NCBI RefSeq assembly: GCF_902829255.1
Contig: NZ_CADEPK010000009.1
Span: 27,945 to 91,944 of the forward strand
Reading direction: 5' to 3'
DNA from: Metabacillus niabensis
Lineage (GTDB): Bacteria; Bacillota; Bacilli; Bacillales; Bacillaceae
DNA length: 64,000 nucleotides
In this document: positions 40,414-49,436 of the stretch, piece by piece
Layout of the letters: every line of letters starts with the position of its first letter
How positions within the stretch are numbered: the first letter of the stretch is position 1
The notes under the pieces: model-generated
The model's input: the letters and a program-made list of their open reading frames with translations, nothing else
What the model was told of the DNA's origin: nothing
The model's database searches: none
Program-made: the position numbers and the translations under genes

Positions 40414-40504
40414 TGGCGGAGAAGGAGGGATTTGAACCCTCGCGCCGCTTACACGACCTACACCCTTAGCAGGGGCGCCTCTTCAGCCACTTGAGTACTT
40501 CCCC
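40414..40504 (-). tRNA. tRNA-Ser(GCU), copy 2
   Basis: 91 bases, anticodon GCT, long variable arm, CCA encoded. Identical to 37956-38046. Confidence 0.96.
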
Positions 40505-40507
40505 ATA

Positions 40508-40582
40508 TGGCTCCGCAGGTAGGACTCGAACCTACGACCGATCGGTTAACAGCCGATAGCTCTACCACTGAGCTACTGCGGA
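40508..40582 (-). tRNA. tRNA-Asn(GUU), copy 2
   Basis: 75 bases, anticodon GTT, CCA encoded. First gene of the array, 22 bases after a consensus promoter. Confidence 0.96.
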
Positions 40583-40603
40583 ACAATATAAAAGACTTCT
40601 TTT

Positions 40604-40632
40604 ATTATAGTTAGTATCACTTATCATGTCAA
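40604..40632 (-). promoter_or_regulatory. Main promoter of the tRNA array
   Basis: TTGACA, 17 bases, TATAAT on the minus strand: a full-consensus sigma-A promoter just upstream of the first tRNA (Asn). Confidence 0.92.
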
Positions 40633-40712
40633 TACTATCTATTTTTTATTCAATTACATGCCATCAGCGACGGCTTTTATAATTTATCATAGCTTTACCT
40701 CTTTCGTCAACC

Positions 40713-41165
40713 CTATTTCATCAGATAGATTTTCCCACCACATTTCCCGCATACATATTTAGTCGTATCCACTTTTTTCTTCCGATTAAATATTTGCTGA
40801 CAGCTTTTACATTGATATTTAAGGATTTTTCTCACGCTTTTGGGTTCGGATTTTAAAGGTGTACAAAATCTTGGTGCACCAACCTTCTTTAACAAATCTC
40901 TAAAATCGTTGTCACGATGCTTATATCCTTTTCCTTCTATATGAAGATGATAATGACAGAGCTCATGTTTAATAATACCTATCACTTCATCAAGTCCGTG
41001 CTCTTCTAAATATTTCGGATTAATATCTATGTTGTGGGTATTCAATATGTAACGTCCACCAGTAGTTCTAAGTCTTTTATTGAATGTTGCTTTGTGGGTA
41101 AATTTTTTATTAAAAAACCTTAATGAAATTTCCTCAACTAGTTGTTGCAGCTTTTTATCATCCAA
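40713..41165 (-). CDS. ydcK: SprT-like zinc protein (YdcK)
   Basis: A 150-residue member of the SprT/Spartan-like fold. The metallopeptidase motif HELCH (in IGIIKHELCHYHLHIEG, about residues 67-71) is intact. A C-terminal zinc ribbon has two Cys pairs (YQCKSCQQIF and YVCGKCGGKI). Relatives include the DNA-protein crosslink protease Spartan, but activity of the bacterial proteins is not established. It lies between tex/cmpA and the tRNA array, as ydcK does in B. subtilis. Confidence 0.9.
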   Translation of the reverse strand: MDDKKLQQLVEEISLRFFNKKFTHKATFNKRLRTTGGRYILNTHNIDINPKYLEEHGLDEVIGIIKHELCHYHLHIEGKGYKHRDNDFRDLLKKVGAPRFCTPLKSEPKSVRKILKYQCKSCQQIFNRKKKVDTTKYVCGKCGGKIYLMK

Positions 41166-41260
41166 AATTATTTCCTCACTTTTTTAGTAACATCAGCCTA
41201 GTCTTATGCATACATTATAAACACCCATACTCCATTATAATGGATAAGGAGGTATGAGCA

Positions 41261-41374
41261 ATGCCCTCATGGTTACAAAGCCAAATGCGACGTGCTTTCT
41301 TAGAAAAAAATCGATATCAAATCAGATTACTTAATCAGTGTTGGTTTTTCTATAGAGAAAAACACTGCTCGTAG
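41261..41374 (+). CDS. cmpA: CmpA, spore cortex morphogenesis regulator
   Basis: A 37-residue protein, MPSWLQSQMRRAFLEKNRYQ, ending CWFFYREKHCS, nearly identical to B. subtilis CmpA. CmpA works with ClpXP to remove SpoIVA in cells that fail to encase the spore properly. It has an AAGGAGGT site 6 bases before the ATG. Too small for most gene callers. Its stop codon lies in the loop of the terminator shared with tex. Confidence 0.93.
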   Translation: MPSWLQSQMRRAFLEKNRYQIRLLNQCWFFYREKHCS

Positions 41375-41388
41375 GCAGTGTTTCTTTT
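41358..41388. terminator. Terminator shared by cmpA and tex
   Basis: Stem AAACACTGC (41360-41368) / GCAGTGTTT (41375-41383) with T-rich flanks on both strands. The stem includes the last codons of cmpA and the structure abuts the tex stop codon. Confidence 0.85.
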
Positions 41389-43550
41389 TATTCTTTTACC
41401 ATTGTTAATGCTACTCTTCCTTTTTTAAAATCAACGCTATCTACCCATACCGTTACAACATCACCAACAGATACGATATCTAGTGGATGTTTAACAAAGC
41501 TATTACTTAACTTTGATATATGAACAAGTCCGTCCTGTTTTACTCCGACATCAATAAATGCTCCAAAATCTACAACATTACGTACCGTTCCTTGGAGCTC
41601 CATACCTTCCTTAAGGTCCTCCAGCTTCAGAACATCCTTCTTTAATAGCGGCTTAGGAACATCATCGCGCGGATCTCTTTCAGGACGAATAAGCGCATCA
41701 CATATATCTTTTAAAGTTAATTCACCAATTTCAAGTATTGATGAGGTTTCTTTTAAATTCAGGTTTTTTACTTGTTCCTTTAATTTATCACTACCTAAAT
41801 CTGACTCTGTTACACCAAGTTGCTTTAGTAGTTTCTTCACCTCATTGTAATGCTCAGGATGGATACTTGTACGATCTAAAGGTTGATCACCTTCTAACAC
41901 CCTTAAGAAACCTATACACTGTTCGTATGTTTTTGCACCTAGTCTTGGTATGTCCTTTAATTGCTTACGATTGGAGAACCCACCAAGCTCTTCTCTTCTT
42001 TTTACAATATTATTTGCTACCGATTTACTAAGGCCAGCAACATATTGAAGCAATGAAGACGATGCGGTATTGACGTTAACTCCAACTTGGTTAACTACAG
42101 TCTCAACAACAAATGTTAATGATTCATTTAGCTTCTTTTGAGAAACATCATGTTGATATTGGCCAACTCCAACTGATTTCGGGTCAATTTTCACTAGCTC
42201 TGCTAAAGGATCCTGCAATCTTCGCGCAATAGAAACTGCACTTCGTTCCTCTACTTGAAGGTCAGGGAATTCCTCTCTCGCTAAATCAGATGCAGAATAT
42301 ACACTTGCACCTGCCTCGTTAACAATTAAATATGAGGCTTCACTTTTGCTATCTTTTAAAATATCAGAGATAAATTGTTCTGTTTCTCTTGACGCTGTTC
42401 CATTTCCGATTGCTATTACTTCAATATTATATTTTTTAAGAATCTCTATGACAGTAGTCTTTGCTTGTTCTGTTTTATTTACTGGCGGATGTGGATATAC
42501 AACACCGATATGTAGCATTTTCCCCGTTTGGTCAACTACTGCTAATTTACAGCCTGTCCGATATGCAGGGTCTACACCTAATACCATTTTTCCTTTTAAA
42601 GGCGGCTGTAATAATAGATTTCTTAGATTTTCAGAGAAAATATGAATGGCACGGTCCTCTGCTTTTTCAGATAACTCTTTTCGTATTTCTCTTTCAATTG
42701 AAGGCTGAATTAACCTTTTATACGCATCTTCAATTGTTTCAACGATAAGATCCCTCACTATCGTCGCTTTATTCAGTTCCTGCTTCTGAAGATATTCTAC
42801 GATTTGCTCATAAGGTGGCAATATTGATACGCGAAGAATTTCTTCTTTCTCACCACGATTTATCGCAAGCACACGATGCGGAACAATTTTTAAGATAGGC
42901 TCTTCATATTCGTAATACATTTCGTAAACATTTTTCTCATCTTTTTCTTCATCTTTTACGACAGAAGCTATTTTCCCTTTTCTAAATGTCACATCGCGAA
43001 TCCATTGACGGTACTTTGGCTCATCAGAAATTTGCTCAGCAATAATGTCCTTTGCACCTTGTATTGCCTCTTCAGCCGTGTGAACCTCTTTTTCTTCATT
43101 TATAAATTCCTTTGCCTTATCAAAAACATCTCCTTCAGTTGGCAATTGTAAAATCCACTTAGCAAGCGGTTCTAATCCCTTTTCCTTTGCAACCGTTGCT
43201 TTAGTACGTCTTTTTTGTTTGTATGGTCGATATAAATCTTCAACTTGTTGAAGCTTCATTGCGCTTTTTATTTCTGCAGCAAGCTGTTCTGTTAGTTTTC
43301 CTTGTTCTTCTATTAAGCGAAGGACTTCCTCTTTACGATTCTCTAAATTCTGTATGTATGTCCACTTTTCTGAAATATCGCGAATTTGCACCTCATCAAG
43401 TGCACCAGTTTGCTCTTTCCGATATCTAGCTATAAACGGAACTGTATTCCCTTCCTCTAATAACGATATAACATTCGCTATTTGTTTTACATTTATAGAA
43501 AGCTCTTTACTAATATGTTGCATGATATAATCCTGTTTATCGATCATCAT
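41388..43550 (-). CDS. tex: Tex family RNA-binding protein (YdcI)
   Basis: A 720-residue protein with the Tex order of domains: helical N-terminus (NTVPFIARYRKEQTGALDE), a YqgF/RNase H-like fold (about 320-445, VLGVDPAYRTGCKLAVVD), helix-hairpin-helix segments (about 490-560) and a C-terminal S1 domain (about 645-717, LQGTVRNVVDFGAFIDVGV). Homologues bind RNA and the ribosome or transcription machinery; the exact role is not settled. Two adjacent ATGs (43548-43550 and 43545-43547) are both usable. Confidence 0.95.
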   Translation of the reverse strand: MMIDKQDYIMQHISKELSINVKQIANVISLLEEGNTVPFIARYRKEQTGALDEVQIRDISEKWTYIQNLENRKEEVLRLIEEQGKLTEQLAAEIKSAMKLQQVEDLYRPYKQKRRTKATVAKEKGLEPLAKWILQLPTEGDVFDKAKEFINEEKEVHTAEEAIQGAKDIIAEQISDEPKYRQWIRDVTFRKGKIASVVKDEEKDEKNVYEMYYEYEEPILKIVPHRVLAINRGEKEEILRVSILPPYEQIVEYLQKQELNKATIVRDLIVETIEDAYKRLIQPSIEREIRKELSEKAEDRAIHIFSENLRNLLLQPPLKGKMVLGVDPAYRTGCKLAVVDQTGKMLHIGVVYPHPPVNKTEQAKTTVIEILKKYNIEVIAIGNGTASRETEQFISDILKDSKSEASYLIVNEAGASVYSASDLAREEFPDLQVEERSAVSIARRLQDPLAELVKIDPKSVGVGQYQHDVSQKKLNESLTFVVETVVNQVGVNVNTASSSLLQYVAGLSKSVANNIVKRREELGGFSNRKQLKDIPRLGAKTYEQCIGFLRVLEGDQPLDRTSIHPEHYNEVKKLLKQLGVTESDLGSDKLKEQVKNLNLKETSSILEIGELTLKDICDALIRPERDPRDDVPKPLLKKDVLKLEDLKEGMELQGTVRNVVDFGAFIDVGVKQDGLVHISKLSNSFVKHPLDIVSVGDVVTVWVDSVDFKKGRVALTMVKE

Positions 43551-43758
43551 AAGCCTCCAATATATTTCAGCATTCTCATATCATTTTATCTTAAATTCGT
43601 TTTCCAAACAAAGGAAAACAGTGGACTTAGTAAGCCTAAAGCCAAAAATTTGCTCCTTACCTTTCATTCCACCTAAGCACTTAGAGAGGATAATTCGCTA
43701 ATCTGCTGCTAAGAGCTACGATTAAATAAAAATAAAAGCCGTTCAACCATTCCTAATA

Positions 43759-44358
43759 CTAAAATAGTTGACCGACTATATAGGTTAAATCATCATTACG
43801 ATTGTTTGTATACTGTTTCAAGGATTGTGATAATTCCTCAACAGAATGGCTTTTTTCTAACAATGCTTTAACAGCAGGTAATACAAGACCATCTGTATAA
43901 ATGATAAATTTAGACCCTTGTTCATAGGAATACGTTTGAGTGCGATATTTCTGGGGTTTCCCTGATAAATATCCTAAAATCGGTATCGGATAAATATATG
44001 AGCCTGAGGGCAAAGAAAAAACAAAGCGAATATTACCTACTGAGCTATATGTGAACTGCTTTGTCTGGAATTCTATCTTTAATATAGAAACTGTTGCGCC
44101 ACGTTTATTTTTTAATTCCTTATTACATAGCTCAATTAACACTTCAACTTTTTCATCATGTTTCTCTTCAACTAACGTACTTATCGCAGAGGATGACTCA
44201 TTTGCACGTTCACCACTTCCTAGTCCGTCAGCCAAGGCACAAATCAAATATTCATCTGTTGCCTTTAGAAAAAAACTATCCCCACAGCAATCCTTTCCTT
44301 GTTTAGGTATTTGATATGCTAACGTCCGAACAAAACTATTTGACTCCTGAATTATCAT
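43759..44358 (-). CDS. rsbX: RsbX, PP2C phosphatase of the stressosome
   Basis: A 199-residue small PP2C-type phosphatase that dephosphorylates RsbS and RsbR and so resets the stressosome. Metal-binding Asp residues lie in the CGDSFFLKA and CALADGLGSGERA segments and in IIYTDGLVLPA, NDDLTYIVGQLF. The start overlaps the sigB stop by 4 bases. Last gene of the sigB operon. Confidence 0.95.
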   Translation of the reverse strand: MIIQESNSFVRTLAYQIPKQGKDCCGDSFFLKATDEYLICALADGLGSGERANESSSAISTLVEEKHDEKVEVLIELCNKELKNKRGATVSILKIEFQTKQFTYSSVGNIRFVFSLPSGSYIYPIPILGYLSGKPQKYRTQTYSYEQGSKFIIYTDGLVLPAVKALLEKSHSVEELSQSLKQYTNNRNDDLTYIVGQLF

Positions 44359-45149
44359 TTTTCCATCTCCGAGTTAAACAAATCTCCATCGATCGCTTCT
44401 TTCAATTTTTGGATAGCCCTCCTCTGTATCCGCGAAACATGCATTTGCGAAATCCCCAGCTTTTTGCCCGTCTCCTTTTGGCTTTTATTCATAATAAACG
44501 TATAATCAATAATTTCCTTTTCACGTTCTGTTAAAACATGAAGAACACTTTCTAACATGAGCCTTTGATTTACCTTTTCATAGCCTTGATCTTCCGCACC
44601 TACTATATCAAGAATTGTCACCGTACTTCCTTCGGCATCAGCATCGATTGGATGATCAACAGATAAAGCATGATAACTTTTACTCATTTCCATCGTTTCT
44701 AACACTTCTTCTTCTGTAACATCCAAATACTCTGCTATCTCTTCGACTCTAGGAGAGCGTTGCTTTTCATTTGTTAAAGCATCAACCGCGGCTTTCATTT
44801 TCGGTCCTAATTCCTTGATCCGTCTTGGCACATGGACACTCCATGTTTTATCTCTAAGAAATCGTTTTATTTCTCCGATAATCGTTGGAATCGCAAAAGC
44901 CTCAAATGGCTTTCCAATAGAAGGATCATACCTCCGAATCGCCCCTAGCAATCCAATAATCCCCACTTGCTTTAAGTCTTCATGGAACCCTTTCCCTTTA
45001 GAATACTTTTTCGCTAACGTATCGACTAAGCCCGAATAGTATTCAACAAGAACAGTTTGAGCCATTTCTTCTTCATTCTGTTGAAATTGTAAGATGAGCT
45101 TATTTATGTCCTCTTTAGTTAGCTTCGAAGTTTGAGATGGTTGCGCCAT
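44355..45149 (-). CDS. sigB: Sigma-B, general stress sigma factor
   Basis: A 264-residue alternative sigma-70 factor. Region 2 includes HEDLKQVGIIGLLGAIRRYDP and FEAFAIPTIIGEIKRFLRD, region 3 follows, and region 4 has LTEREKEIIDYTFIMNKSQKETGKKLGISQMHVSRIQRRA. I use the ATG at 45147-45149; a GTG 18 bases earlier overlaps the presumed ribosome site. The 5' end lies inside rsbW (35-base overlap), a conserved arrangement that couples sigma factor to anti-sigma factor. Confidence 0.96.
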   Translation of the reverse strand: MAQPSQTSKLTKEDINKLILQFQQNEEEMAQTVLVEYYSGLVDTLAKKYSKGKGFHEDLKQVGIIGLLGAIRRYDPSIGKPFEAFAIPTIIGEIKRFLRDKTWSVHVPRRIKELGPKMKAAVDALTNEKQRSPRVEEIAEYLDVTEEEVLETMEMSKSYHALSVDHPIDADAEGSTVTILDIVGAEDQGYEKVNQRLMLESVLHVLTEREKEIIDYTFIMNKSQKETGKKLGISQMHVSRIQRRAIQKLKEAIDGDLFNSEMEK

Positions 45150-45597
45150 GTTTGATTCGCCCCTCACTTAAATACTTAATCATGAAGACTGTAACACCTG
45201 ATTTATCAAGGATACGGACTTCATCCATAAGCGTTTCCATCAAATACAGACCTAATCCACCTTCAGGCAGCTGATCTATAGGACTTGAAGCAGAAAAGGG
45301 GCCGAGTTCACTTTTCACTTGTTCAAAATCAAAGCTGTTACCATCGTCTGCAATGATTACCTCCAGGCGATCTTCATAAAGGCCAAACCCTACAACAATA
45401 TCTCCACCCTCATCATGTTTGTAGGCATGCTGTACTGCGTTTGTACACGCTTCACTAGTGGCAATTTTTAAATCCTCAATTTCATCATATGAATATCCCA
45501 TTCTACTGGCAATTCCTGAAAGGGTTAATCGTATAATTCCTACATACTCTGGCTTTGCGGGAATCCTCATTTCTATATAATCCACTAATTGATTCAT
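45115..45597 (-). CDS. rsbW: RsbW, anti-sigma-B factor and kinase
   Basis: A 160-residue GHKL-type serine kinase. The N box is SEACTNAVQHAYKH and the ATP-binding DDGNSFDFE and GGLGLYLMETLMDEV segments follow. RsbW binds sigma-B in unstressed cells and phosphorylates RsbV. It overlaps rsbV by 4 bases and sigB by 35. Confidence 0.96.
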   Translation of the reverse strand: MNQLVDYIEMRIPAKPEYVGIIRLTLSGIASRMGYSYDEIEDLKIATSEACTNAVQHAYKHDEGGDIVVGFGLYEDRLEVIIADDGNSFDFEQVKSELGPFSASSPIDQLPEGGLGLYLMETLMDEVRILDKSGVTVFMIKYLSEGRIKHGATISNFEAN

Positions 45598-45926
45598 TGT
45601 ACTCCACCCTTTGATTTAGAAGATATATCAATGATGTCATTTAAGCCTGTTATTCTAAATAAGCGTACCAATCGTTCTGACAGCTCAATTAGTCTGAGCT
45701 GACCTTCATTTTTTCTAACCATTTTTAACAAACCGATAAACACTCCTAATCCTGTACTATCCATATAAGAAACATTTGCAAGACTTACAACAATAGAAGG
45801 ATTCGGCATTTGTGCAAGCGGGAAAATTGACTCCCTCAATTTTGGAGCTGTATATACATCAATTTCACCTGTAATCGATATATTCGTTTCATCACTATTA
45901 TTCGTAATTTCAATTTTAATGTCCAT
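45594..45926 (-). CDS. rsbV: RsbV, anti-anti-sigma factor
   Basis: A 110-residue STAS-domain protein. The phosphorylatable serine is S57 in YMDSTGLGVF. Dephosphorylated RsbV captures RsbW and releases sigma-B. It is the first gene behind the sigma-B-type promoter, so rsbV-rsbW-sigB-rsbX can be amplified by sigma-B itself. Confidence 0.97.
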   Translation of the reverse strand: MDIKIEITNNSDETNISITGEIDVYTAPKLRESIFPLAQMPNPSIVVSLANVSYMDSTGLGVFIGLLKMVRKNEGQLRLIELSERLVRLFRITGLNDIIDISSKSKGGVQ

Positions 45927-45963
45927 CCTTCTTCACCTCAGAAAGAGCTTTTGTATCCTTTCC

Positions 45964-45989
45964 ATACCCGAAAAATCAATAGATTAAAC
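45964..45989 (-). promoter_or_regulatory. Sigma-B promoter upstream of rsbV
   Basis: GTTTAA, 14 bases, GGGTAT on the minus strand, identical to the sigma-B consensus. The -35 hexamer overlaps the last codon and stop codon of rsbU. Autoregulates rsbV-rsbW-sigB-rsbX. Confidence 0.92.
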
Positions 45990-46991
45990 CACTCTTCTTA
46001 GTATTATTAAAGTAAAGTCATCCCTTAATTGAAAGTCCTGCATCTTTTCAAAATGTTTAAATATTTTTTCCACTAATTTCTGCGAAGAATAATGTTTATA
46101 TTTTTGTATTAAGCTGGTGATAAACGACCTTTCAACAAAACCACTTTCCGTTCTTAATTCAGTTACTCCATCAGTCAATAATACAATCATATCTCCCACT
46201 TCAATTTGTCTTTCATACCGCTCATACGTTACTTGTTTATTTACACCTAAAACAAGTCCTTTTGAGTTTAAATCCTCAAATGTATCCGTCTCTGCGAAAT
46301 AATAAAAGCCTGGCTCATGACCAGCAGATGCATATGTAAATATATGTTTTTCAATGTTATACATTCCATAAAACATCGTAATAAACATGCTTGGGTCTAC
46401 ATTTCTCTCAACAACTCTATTTAAATTTTCTAAAACCTGATTTGGGCTTTTTCGTGATTCTGGCAAGCTATCCATCGCATACTTAATCATCGACATACAA
46501 AGTGCCGCAGGAATCCCTTTCCCAATCACATCAGCTACTGCAACACTTATTGCCTCATCATCCTGTACAAAGTGATGAAAATCTCCGTTCATCTGCTTGG
46601 CAGGAACACTTATAACTCCTATATCTAATGAATCTACATGTGGTATAGATGTTTCTAATAAGGAACGTTGAACATTTGCAGCGATTTGAATTTCTGACTT
46701 AATTTCTAATTGTTGATCTCGTAAACTTTGATGCTCTTGATAAGCTAAGCCATACCCCATCATGACCTCTAGTAAAAAGTCCAAAGAGGTGAGGACTTCA
46801 CTCTGGATTTGCGGATATAATTCCTGAAGAGCTTTACGATGTGTACTAATAATTTCCTCAGGGGGTACTTGGTGCTCAATCGATTTTCTACTAAACTTTT
46901 GTCCCTGATACAAAGCTGTTTCCGTTTGATTATTTATGTAATTTCTTAAAAGACTTACATACTTTTCCTCTAAAAAATGTCTAAAATCCAT
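45984..46991 (-). CDS. rsbU: RsbU, environmental-stress phosphatase
   Basis: A 335-residue PP2C-type phosphatase that dephosphorylates RsbV when bound by RsbT. The N-terminal helical RsbT-binding domain covers about 1-85. The catalytic domain starts near 120 with PAKQMNGDFHHFV, VADVIGKGIPAALCMS and LLTDGVTELR, ending LRDDFTLIILRRVV. It follows rsbT by 10 bases and precedes rsbV by 57. Confidence 0.96.
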   Translation of the reverse strand: MDFRHFLEEKYVSLLRNYINNQTETALYQGQKFSRKSIEHQVPPEEIISTHRKALQELYPQIQSEVLTSLDFLLEVMMGYGLAYQEHQSLRDQQLEIKSEIQIAANVQRSLLETSIPHVDSLDIGVISVPAKQMNGDFHHFVQDDEAISVAVADVIGKGIPAALCMSMIKYAMDSLPESRKSPNQVLENLNRVVERNVDPSMFITMFYGMYNIEKHIFTYASAGHEPGFYYFAETDTFEDLNSKGLVLGVNKQVTYERYERQIEVGDMIVLLTDGVTELRTESGFVERSFITSLIQKYKHYSSQKLVEKIFKHFEKMQDFQLRDDFTLIILRRVV

Positions 46992-47001
46992 TCAACCCCT
47001 C

Positions 47002-47403
47002 CTACCGCAACCATTTCACCGCATGAATCGTTGTACCAATTCCAACCTCGGAGTTAATATCAAAATTATCCATTAAGCGCTTAACACCAGGTAACCCAGC
47101 ACCTAACCCACCTGATGTCGAATAACCATCCTCCATAACTTGGCGAATATCTTGTATTCCAGGACCTTTATCATCCGCGATTATCTTCAATCCTTTTTTG
47201 CCATTTTGCTCAATAAGTTCAATTTGTATTTCACCACGTCCTGCATATAAGTAAATATTACGGGCTAGTTCTGATATCGCTGTTGTAATTCTTGCTTGAT
47301 CTACCGGACCGAAACCGATCTCTTTTGCTGCGCTACGTCCTAATTGACGTGCCGCCACAATATCCCACTCAGTGGTAATCTTCACACAGGATTGGTTCTC
47401 CAT
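47002..47403 (-). CDS. rsbT: RsbT, switch kinase
   Basis: A 133-residue GHKL kinase that phosphorylates RsbS and RsbR and, once freed, activates RsbU. Motifs: ITTAISELARNIYLYAG (N box), ADDKGPGI and GLGAGLPGVKRLMD. Two bases separate it from rsbS. Confidence 0.97.
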   Translation of the reverse strand: MENQSCVKITTEWDIVAARQLGRSAAKEIGFGPVDQARITTAISELARNIYLYAGRGEIQIELIEQNGKKGLKIIADDKGPGIQDIRQVMEDGYSTSGGLGAGLPGVKRLMDNFDINSEVGIGTTIHAVKWLR

Positions 47404-47405
47404 GC

Positions 47406-47768
47406 TTACTCCCCCAACTCCCGCCGTAATGTTTCGAGGCCTTTTTCTAAATCTAAAGCTGTTTGCACTCCCTCTAGCTGAATCCCAAGTTCAATTAAAG
47501 TGATTGCTACAGCAGGCTGTATCCCCGTTAACACAACCTTTGCTCCCATTAATTTTGACATATTTATTACATCCCCAAGTACTTTCGCAATAAAGGAGTC
47601 AATGACATCTAGTGACGTTAAATCAATCACTACTCCGTTTGCACCAGTTTCATATATTCTATGTAATAAGTCCTCTTGGAATTGAAGTGCAGTTTGATCA
47701 TCAAGCTCCCATTGAATTGAAATGAGTAAACAATTTCCTAATTTTAAAATCGGTATTCTGGTGTTCAT
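47406..47768 (-). CDS. rsbS: RsbS, stressosome scaffold protein
   Basis: A 120-residue STAS-domain protein forming the stressosome core with RsbR. The phosphorylation site corresponds to S58 in [14 protein letters not shown] (S59 in B. subtilis numbering). It overlaps rsbR by 4 bases. Confidence 0.97.
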   Translation of the reverse strand: MNTRIPILKLGNCLLISIQWELDDQTALQFQEDLLHRIYETGANGVVIDLTSLDVIDSFIAKVLGDVINMSKLMGAKVVLTGIQPAVAITLIELGIQLEGVQTALDLEKGLETLRRELGE

Positions 47769-48601
47769 TTTCTATCCCCCAATGTAACAATTTTACGATT
47801 CGTTAATTGTAGTGCATATTCAATGCCAGCTTGTAAGCTGTTTTTCGTAATGATTTTTCTTAAATCAATCTCAAGGTTTACGATCGTTTGGGCTATTTCA
47901 GGCCTAATTCCTACGAGTAAACATTTAGCACCGACGAGTCTAACCGCTTCAGAAGCTTGAATGATGTGATGAGCCACCATCGTATCAACAATCGGAACAC
48001 CAGTAATATCTATTAATACAACCTCTGAGCGATGCTTAACGACACCAAATAGCAAATTCTCCATAATGTTCCTTGCTCGCTCTGTATCAATCGTCCCAAC
48101 TAACGGAAGAACACTAATATTATCAAAAATTGGTATTAATGGTGCTGATAATTCTTTTAATGCTAGTTTTTGAAGTGCTACAATTTTTTCCCACGACTCG
48201 GCATATTGATTAAGTACCTCATAATTCAGAGGTGTTAACCATTTATCGAAATCAAATACAAGCTTCATTTTTTCTTCATCTGATTGATCTATTGTCATCA
48301 AATCAAATAAGATTTTGTTAAATTCTATTAGGCTCATGGAAACTAGCTGTAATGACCACCCTATTTGCACAATTTTTTTTGAAAAATCACTGATTGTGCT
48401 AACCATATCTTCTTTTGGGTTTTGTAAATACTGGACTACTATATTGATATATTCATTATAAATAGTAAAAATCACTTCAGAGTTATTGGGATTTGATGCT
48501 TTTAGTAACACGGTTTCTTCCATTACGTTTACCCAATTATTTAAAATTTCATTTTTATTAATAAGAATAAATTTATATAACGGGTTTAATGATTCCTGCA
48601 T
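47765..48601 (-). CDS. rsbR: RsbR, stressosome sensor protein
   Basis: A 278-residue protein with a non-haem globin-like N-terminal sensor (about 1-145, [19 protein letters not shown]) and a C-terminal STAS domain (about 155-270). The two conserved threonines are present in [10 protein letters not shown] and [11 protein letters not shown]. This is the RsbRA position, first gene of the eight-gene operon. A TATAAT (48644-48649) about 43 bases upstream may be its -10; the -35 is unclear. Confidence 0.95.
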   Translation of the reverse strand: MQESLNPLYKFILINKNEILNNWVNVMEETVLLKASNPNNSEVIFTIYNEYINIVVQYLQNPKEDMVSTISDFSKKIVQIGWSLQLVSMSLIEFNKILFDLMTIDQSDEEKMKLVFDFDKWLTPLNYEVLNQYAESWEKIVALQKLALKELSAPLIPIFDNISVLPLVGTIDTERARNIMENLLFGVVKHRSEVVLIDITGVPIVDTMVAHHIIQASEAVRLVGAKCLLVGIRPEIAQTIVNLEIDLRKIITKNSLQAGIEYALQLTNRKIVTLGDRK

Positions 48602-48742
48602 ATTAATCTCCCCTATAATGTAAAACCACTTTGTTTCCTCTTCATTATATCGATTTTATTCTAGAAAAAGAAATACGCTAAATAGCTTATAATTTTTTCT
48701 ATTCTTACATTTCAAGGTATCATATCTTAAATTAGTATAAAT

Positions 48743-48772
48743 AAAAAAGGTTGCCAGTTCAGCAACCTTTTT
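48743..48772. terminator. Terminator downstream of ndoA
   Basis: Stem AAAGGTTGC (48746-48754) / GCAACCTTT (48762-48770) with A and T runs. It separates the toxin gene from the rsb operon. Confidence 0.9.
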
Positions 48773-48799
48773 CTTTATTGTAACTAAATTTATTTTTCC

Positions 48800-49150
48800 C
48801 TAAAAATCAATGAGTCCTAAGCTTATCTGTAAGGCTTCGTCCACCTTATCCATCATTTCATCGTCAAGATGGGTAATTTTATCTGTTAGCCTTTGCTTAT
48901 CAATCGTTCGAATCTGTTCAAGGAGTATTACTGAATCCCGTTCAAATCCGTAACGCTTTGCATCAATCTCAACATGAGTTGGCAATTTTGCTTTTTGAAT
49001 TTGGGCCGTTATTGCCGCTATAATAACTGTAGGACTAAAGCGGTTTCCGATATCATTTTGAATAATTAATACAGGACGTACGCCACCTTGCTCCGAGCCT
49101 ACAACAGGGGAAAGATCAGCAAAATATACGTCGCCGCGTTTAACAATCAA
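48800..49150 (-). CDS. ndoA: NdoA/MazF, mRNA endoribonuclease toxin
   Basis: A 116-residue MazF-family RNase (EndoA, YdcE) that cuts mRNA at UACAU in B. subtilis. It shows the family core [31 protein letters not shown] with the catalytic Arg, and [27 protein letters not shown]. It is followed by the rsb operon, as in B. subtilis, where stress control and this module are neighbours. It starts 4 bases after ndoAI. Confidence 0.97.
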   Translation of the reverse strand: MIVKRGDVYFADLSPVVGSEQGGVRPVLIIQNDIGNRFSPTVIIAAITAQIQKAKLPTHVEIDAKRYGFERDSVILLEQIRTIDKQRLTDKITHLDDEMMDKVDEALQISLGLIDF

Positions 49151-49154
49151 ATGA

Positions 49155-49436
49155 TTAACCCCCGCTTACTAAGCGTTCAACGGTATGATCAGCCTCAGAT
49201 TCTGCCAGAAATGCTTCAGATGCAATATTTAAATTAATTTTCGCCATTTCCATGTAACCACGTCTCATAGATTCGCGAATATGGCGCATTTTACGCTCAC
49301 GAATATACATCTTTGTTGCTTGATAAATAAGCTCGTTTCTGTTTCCGTTTTCCTGTTTAACCAGTCCATCTAATTCTGAAACTAATGCTTGAGGTAACTG
49401 AATTAAGATTTCTGTTGTTGCGCTGGATTCAGACAC
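49155..49436 (-). CDS. ndoAI: NdoAI/MazE, antitoxin
   Basis: A 93-residue ribbon-helix-helix antitoxin. The N-terminal DNA-binding part is [34 protein letters not shown], and the C-terminal toxin-binding part ends [13 protein letters not shown] start at the GTG at 49434-49436 (VSESSATTE), 9 bases after GGAGG; the ATG at 49454 would overlap the ribosome site. It should repress its own operon. Confidence 0.94.
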   Translation of the reverse strand: MSESSATTEILIQLPQALVSELDGLVKQENGNRNELIYQATKMYIRERKMRHIRESMRRGYMEMAKINLNIASEAFLAESEADHTVERLVSGG

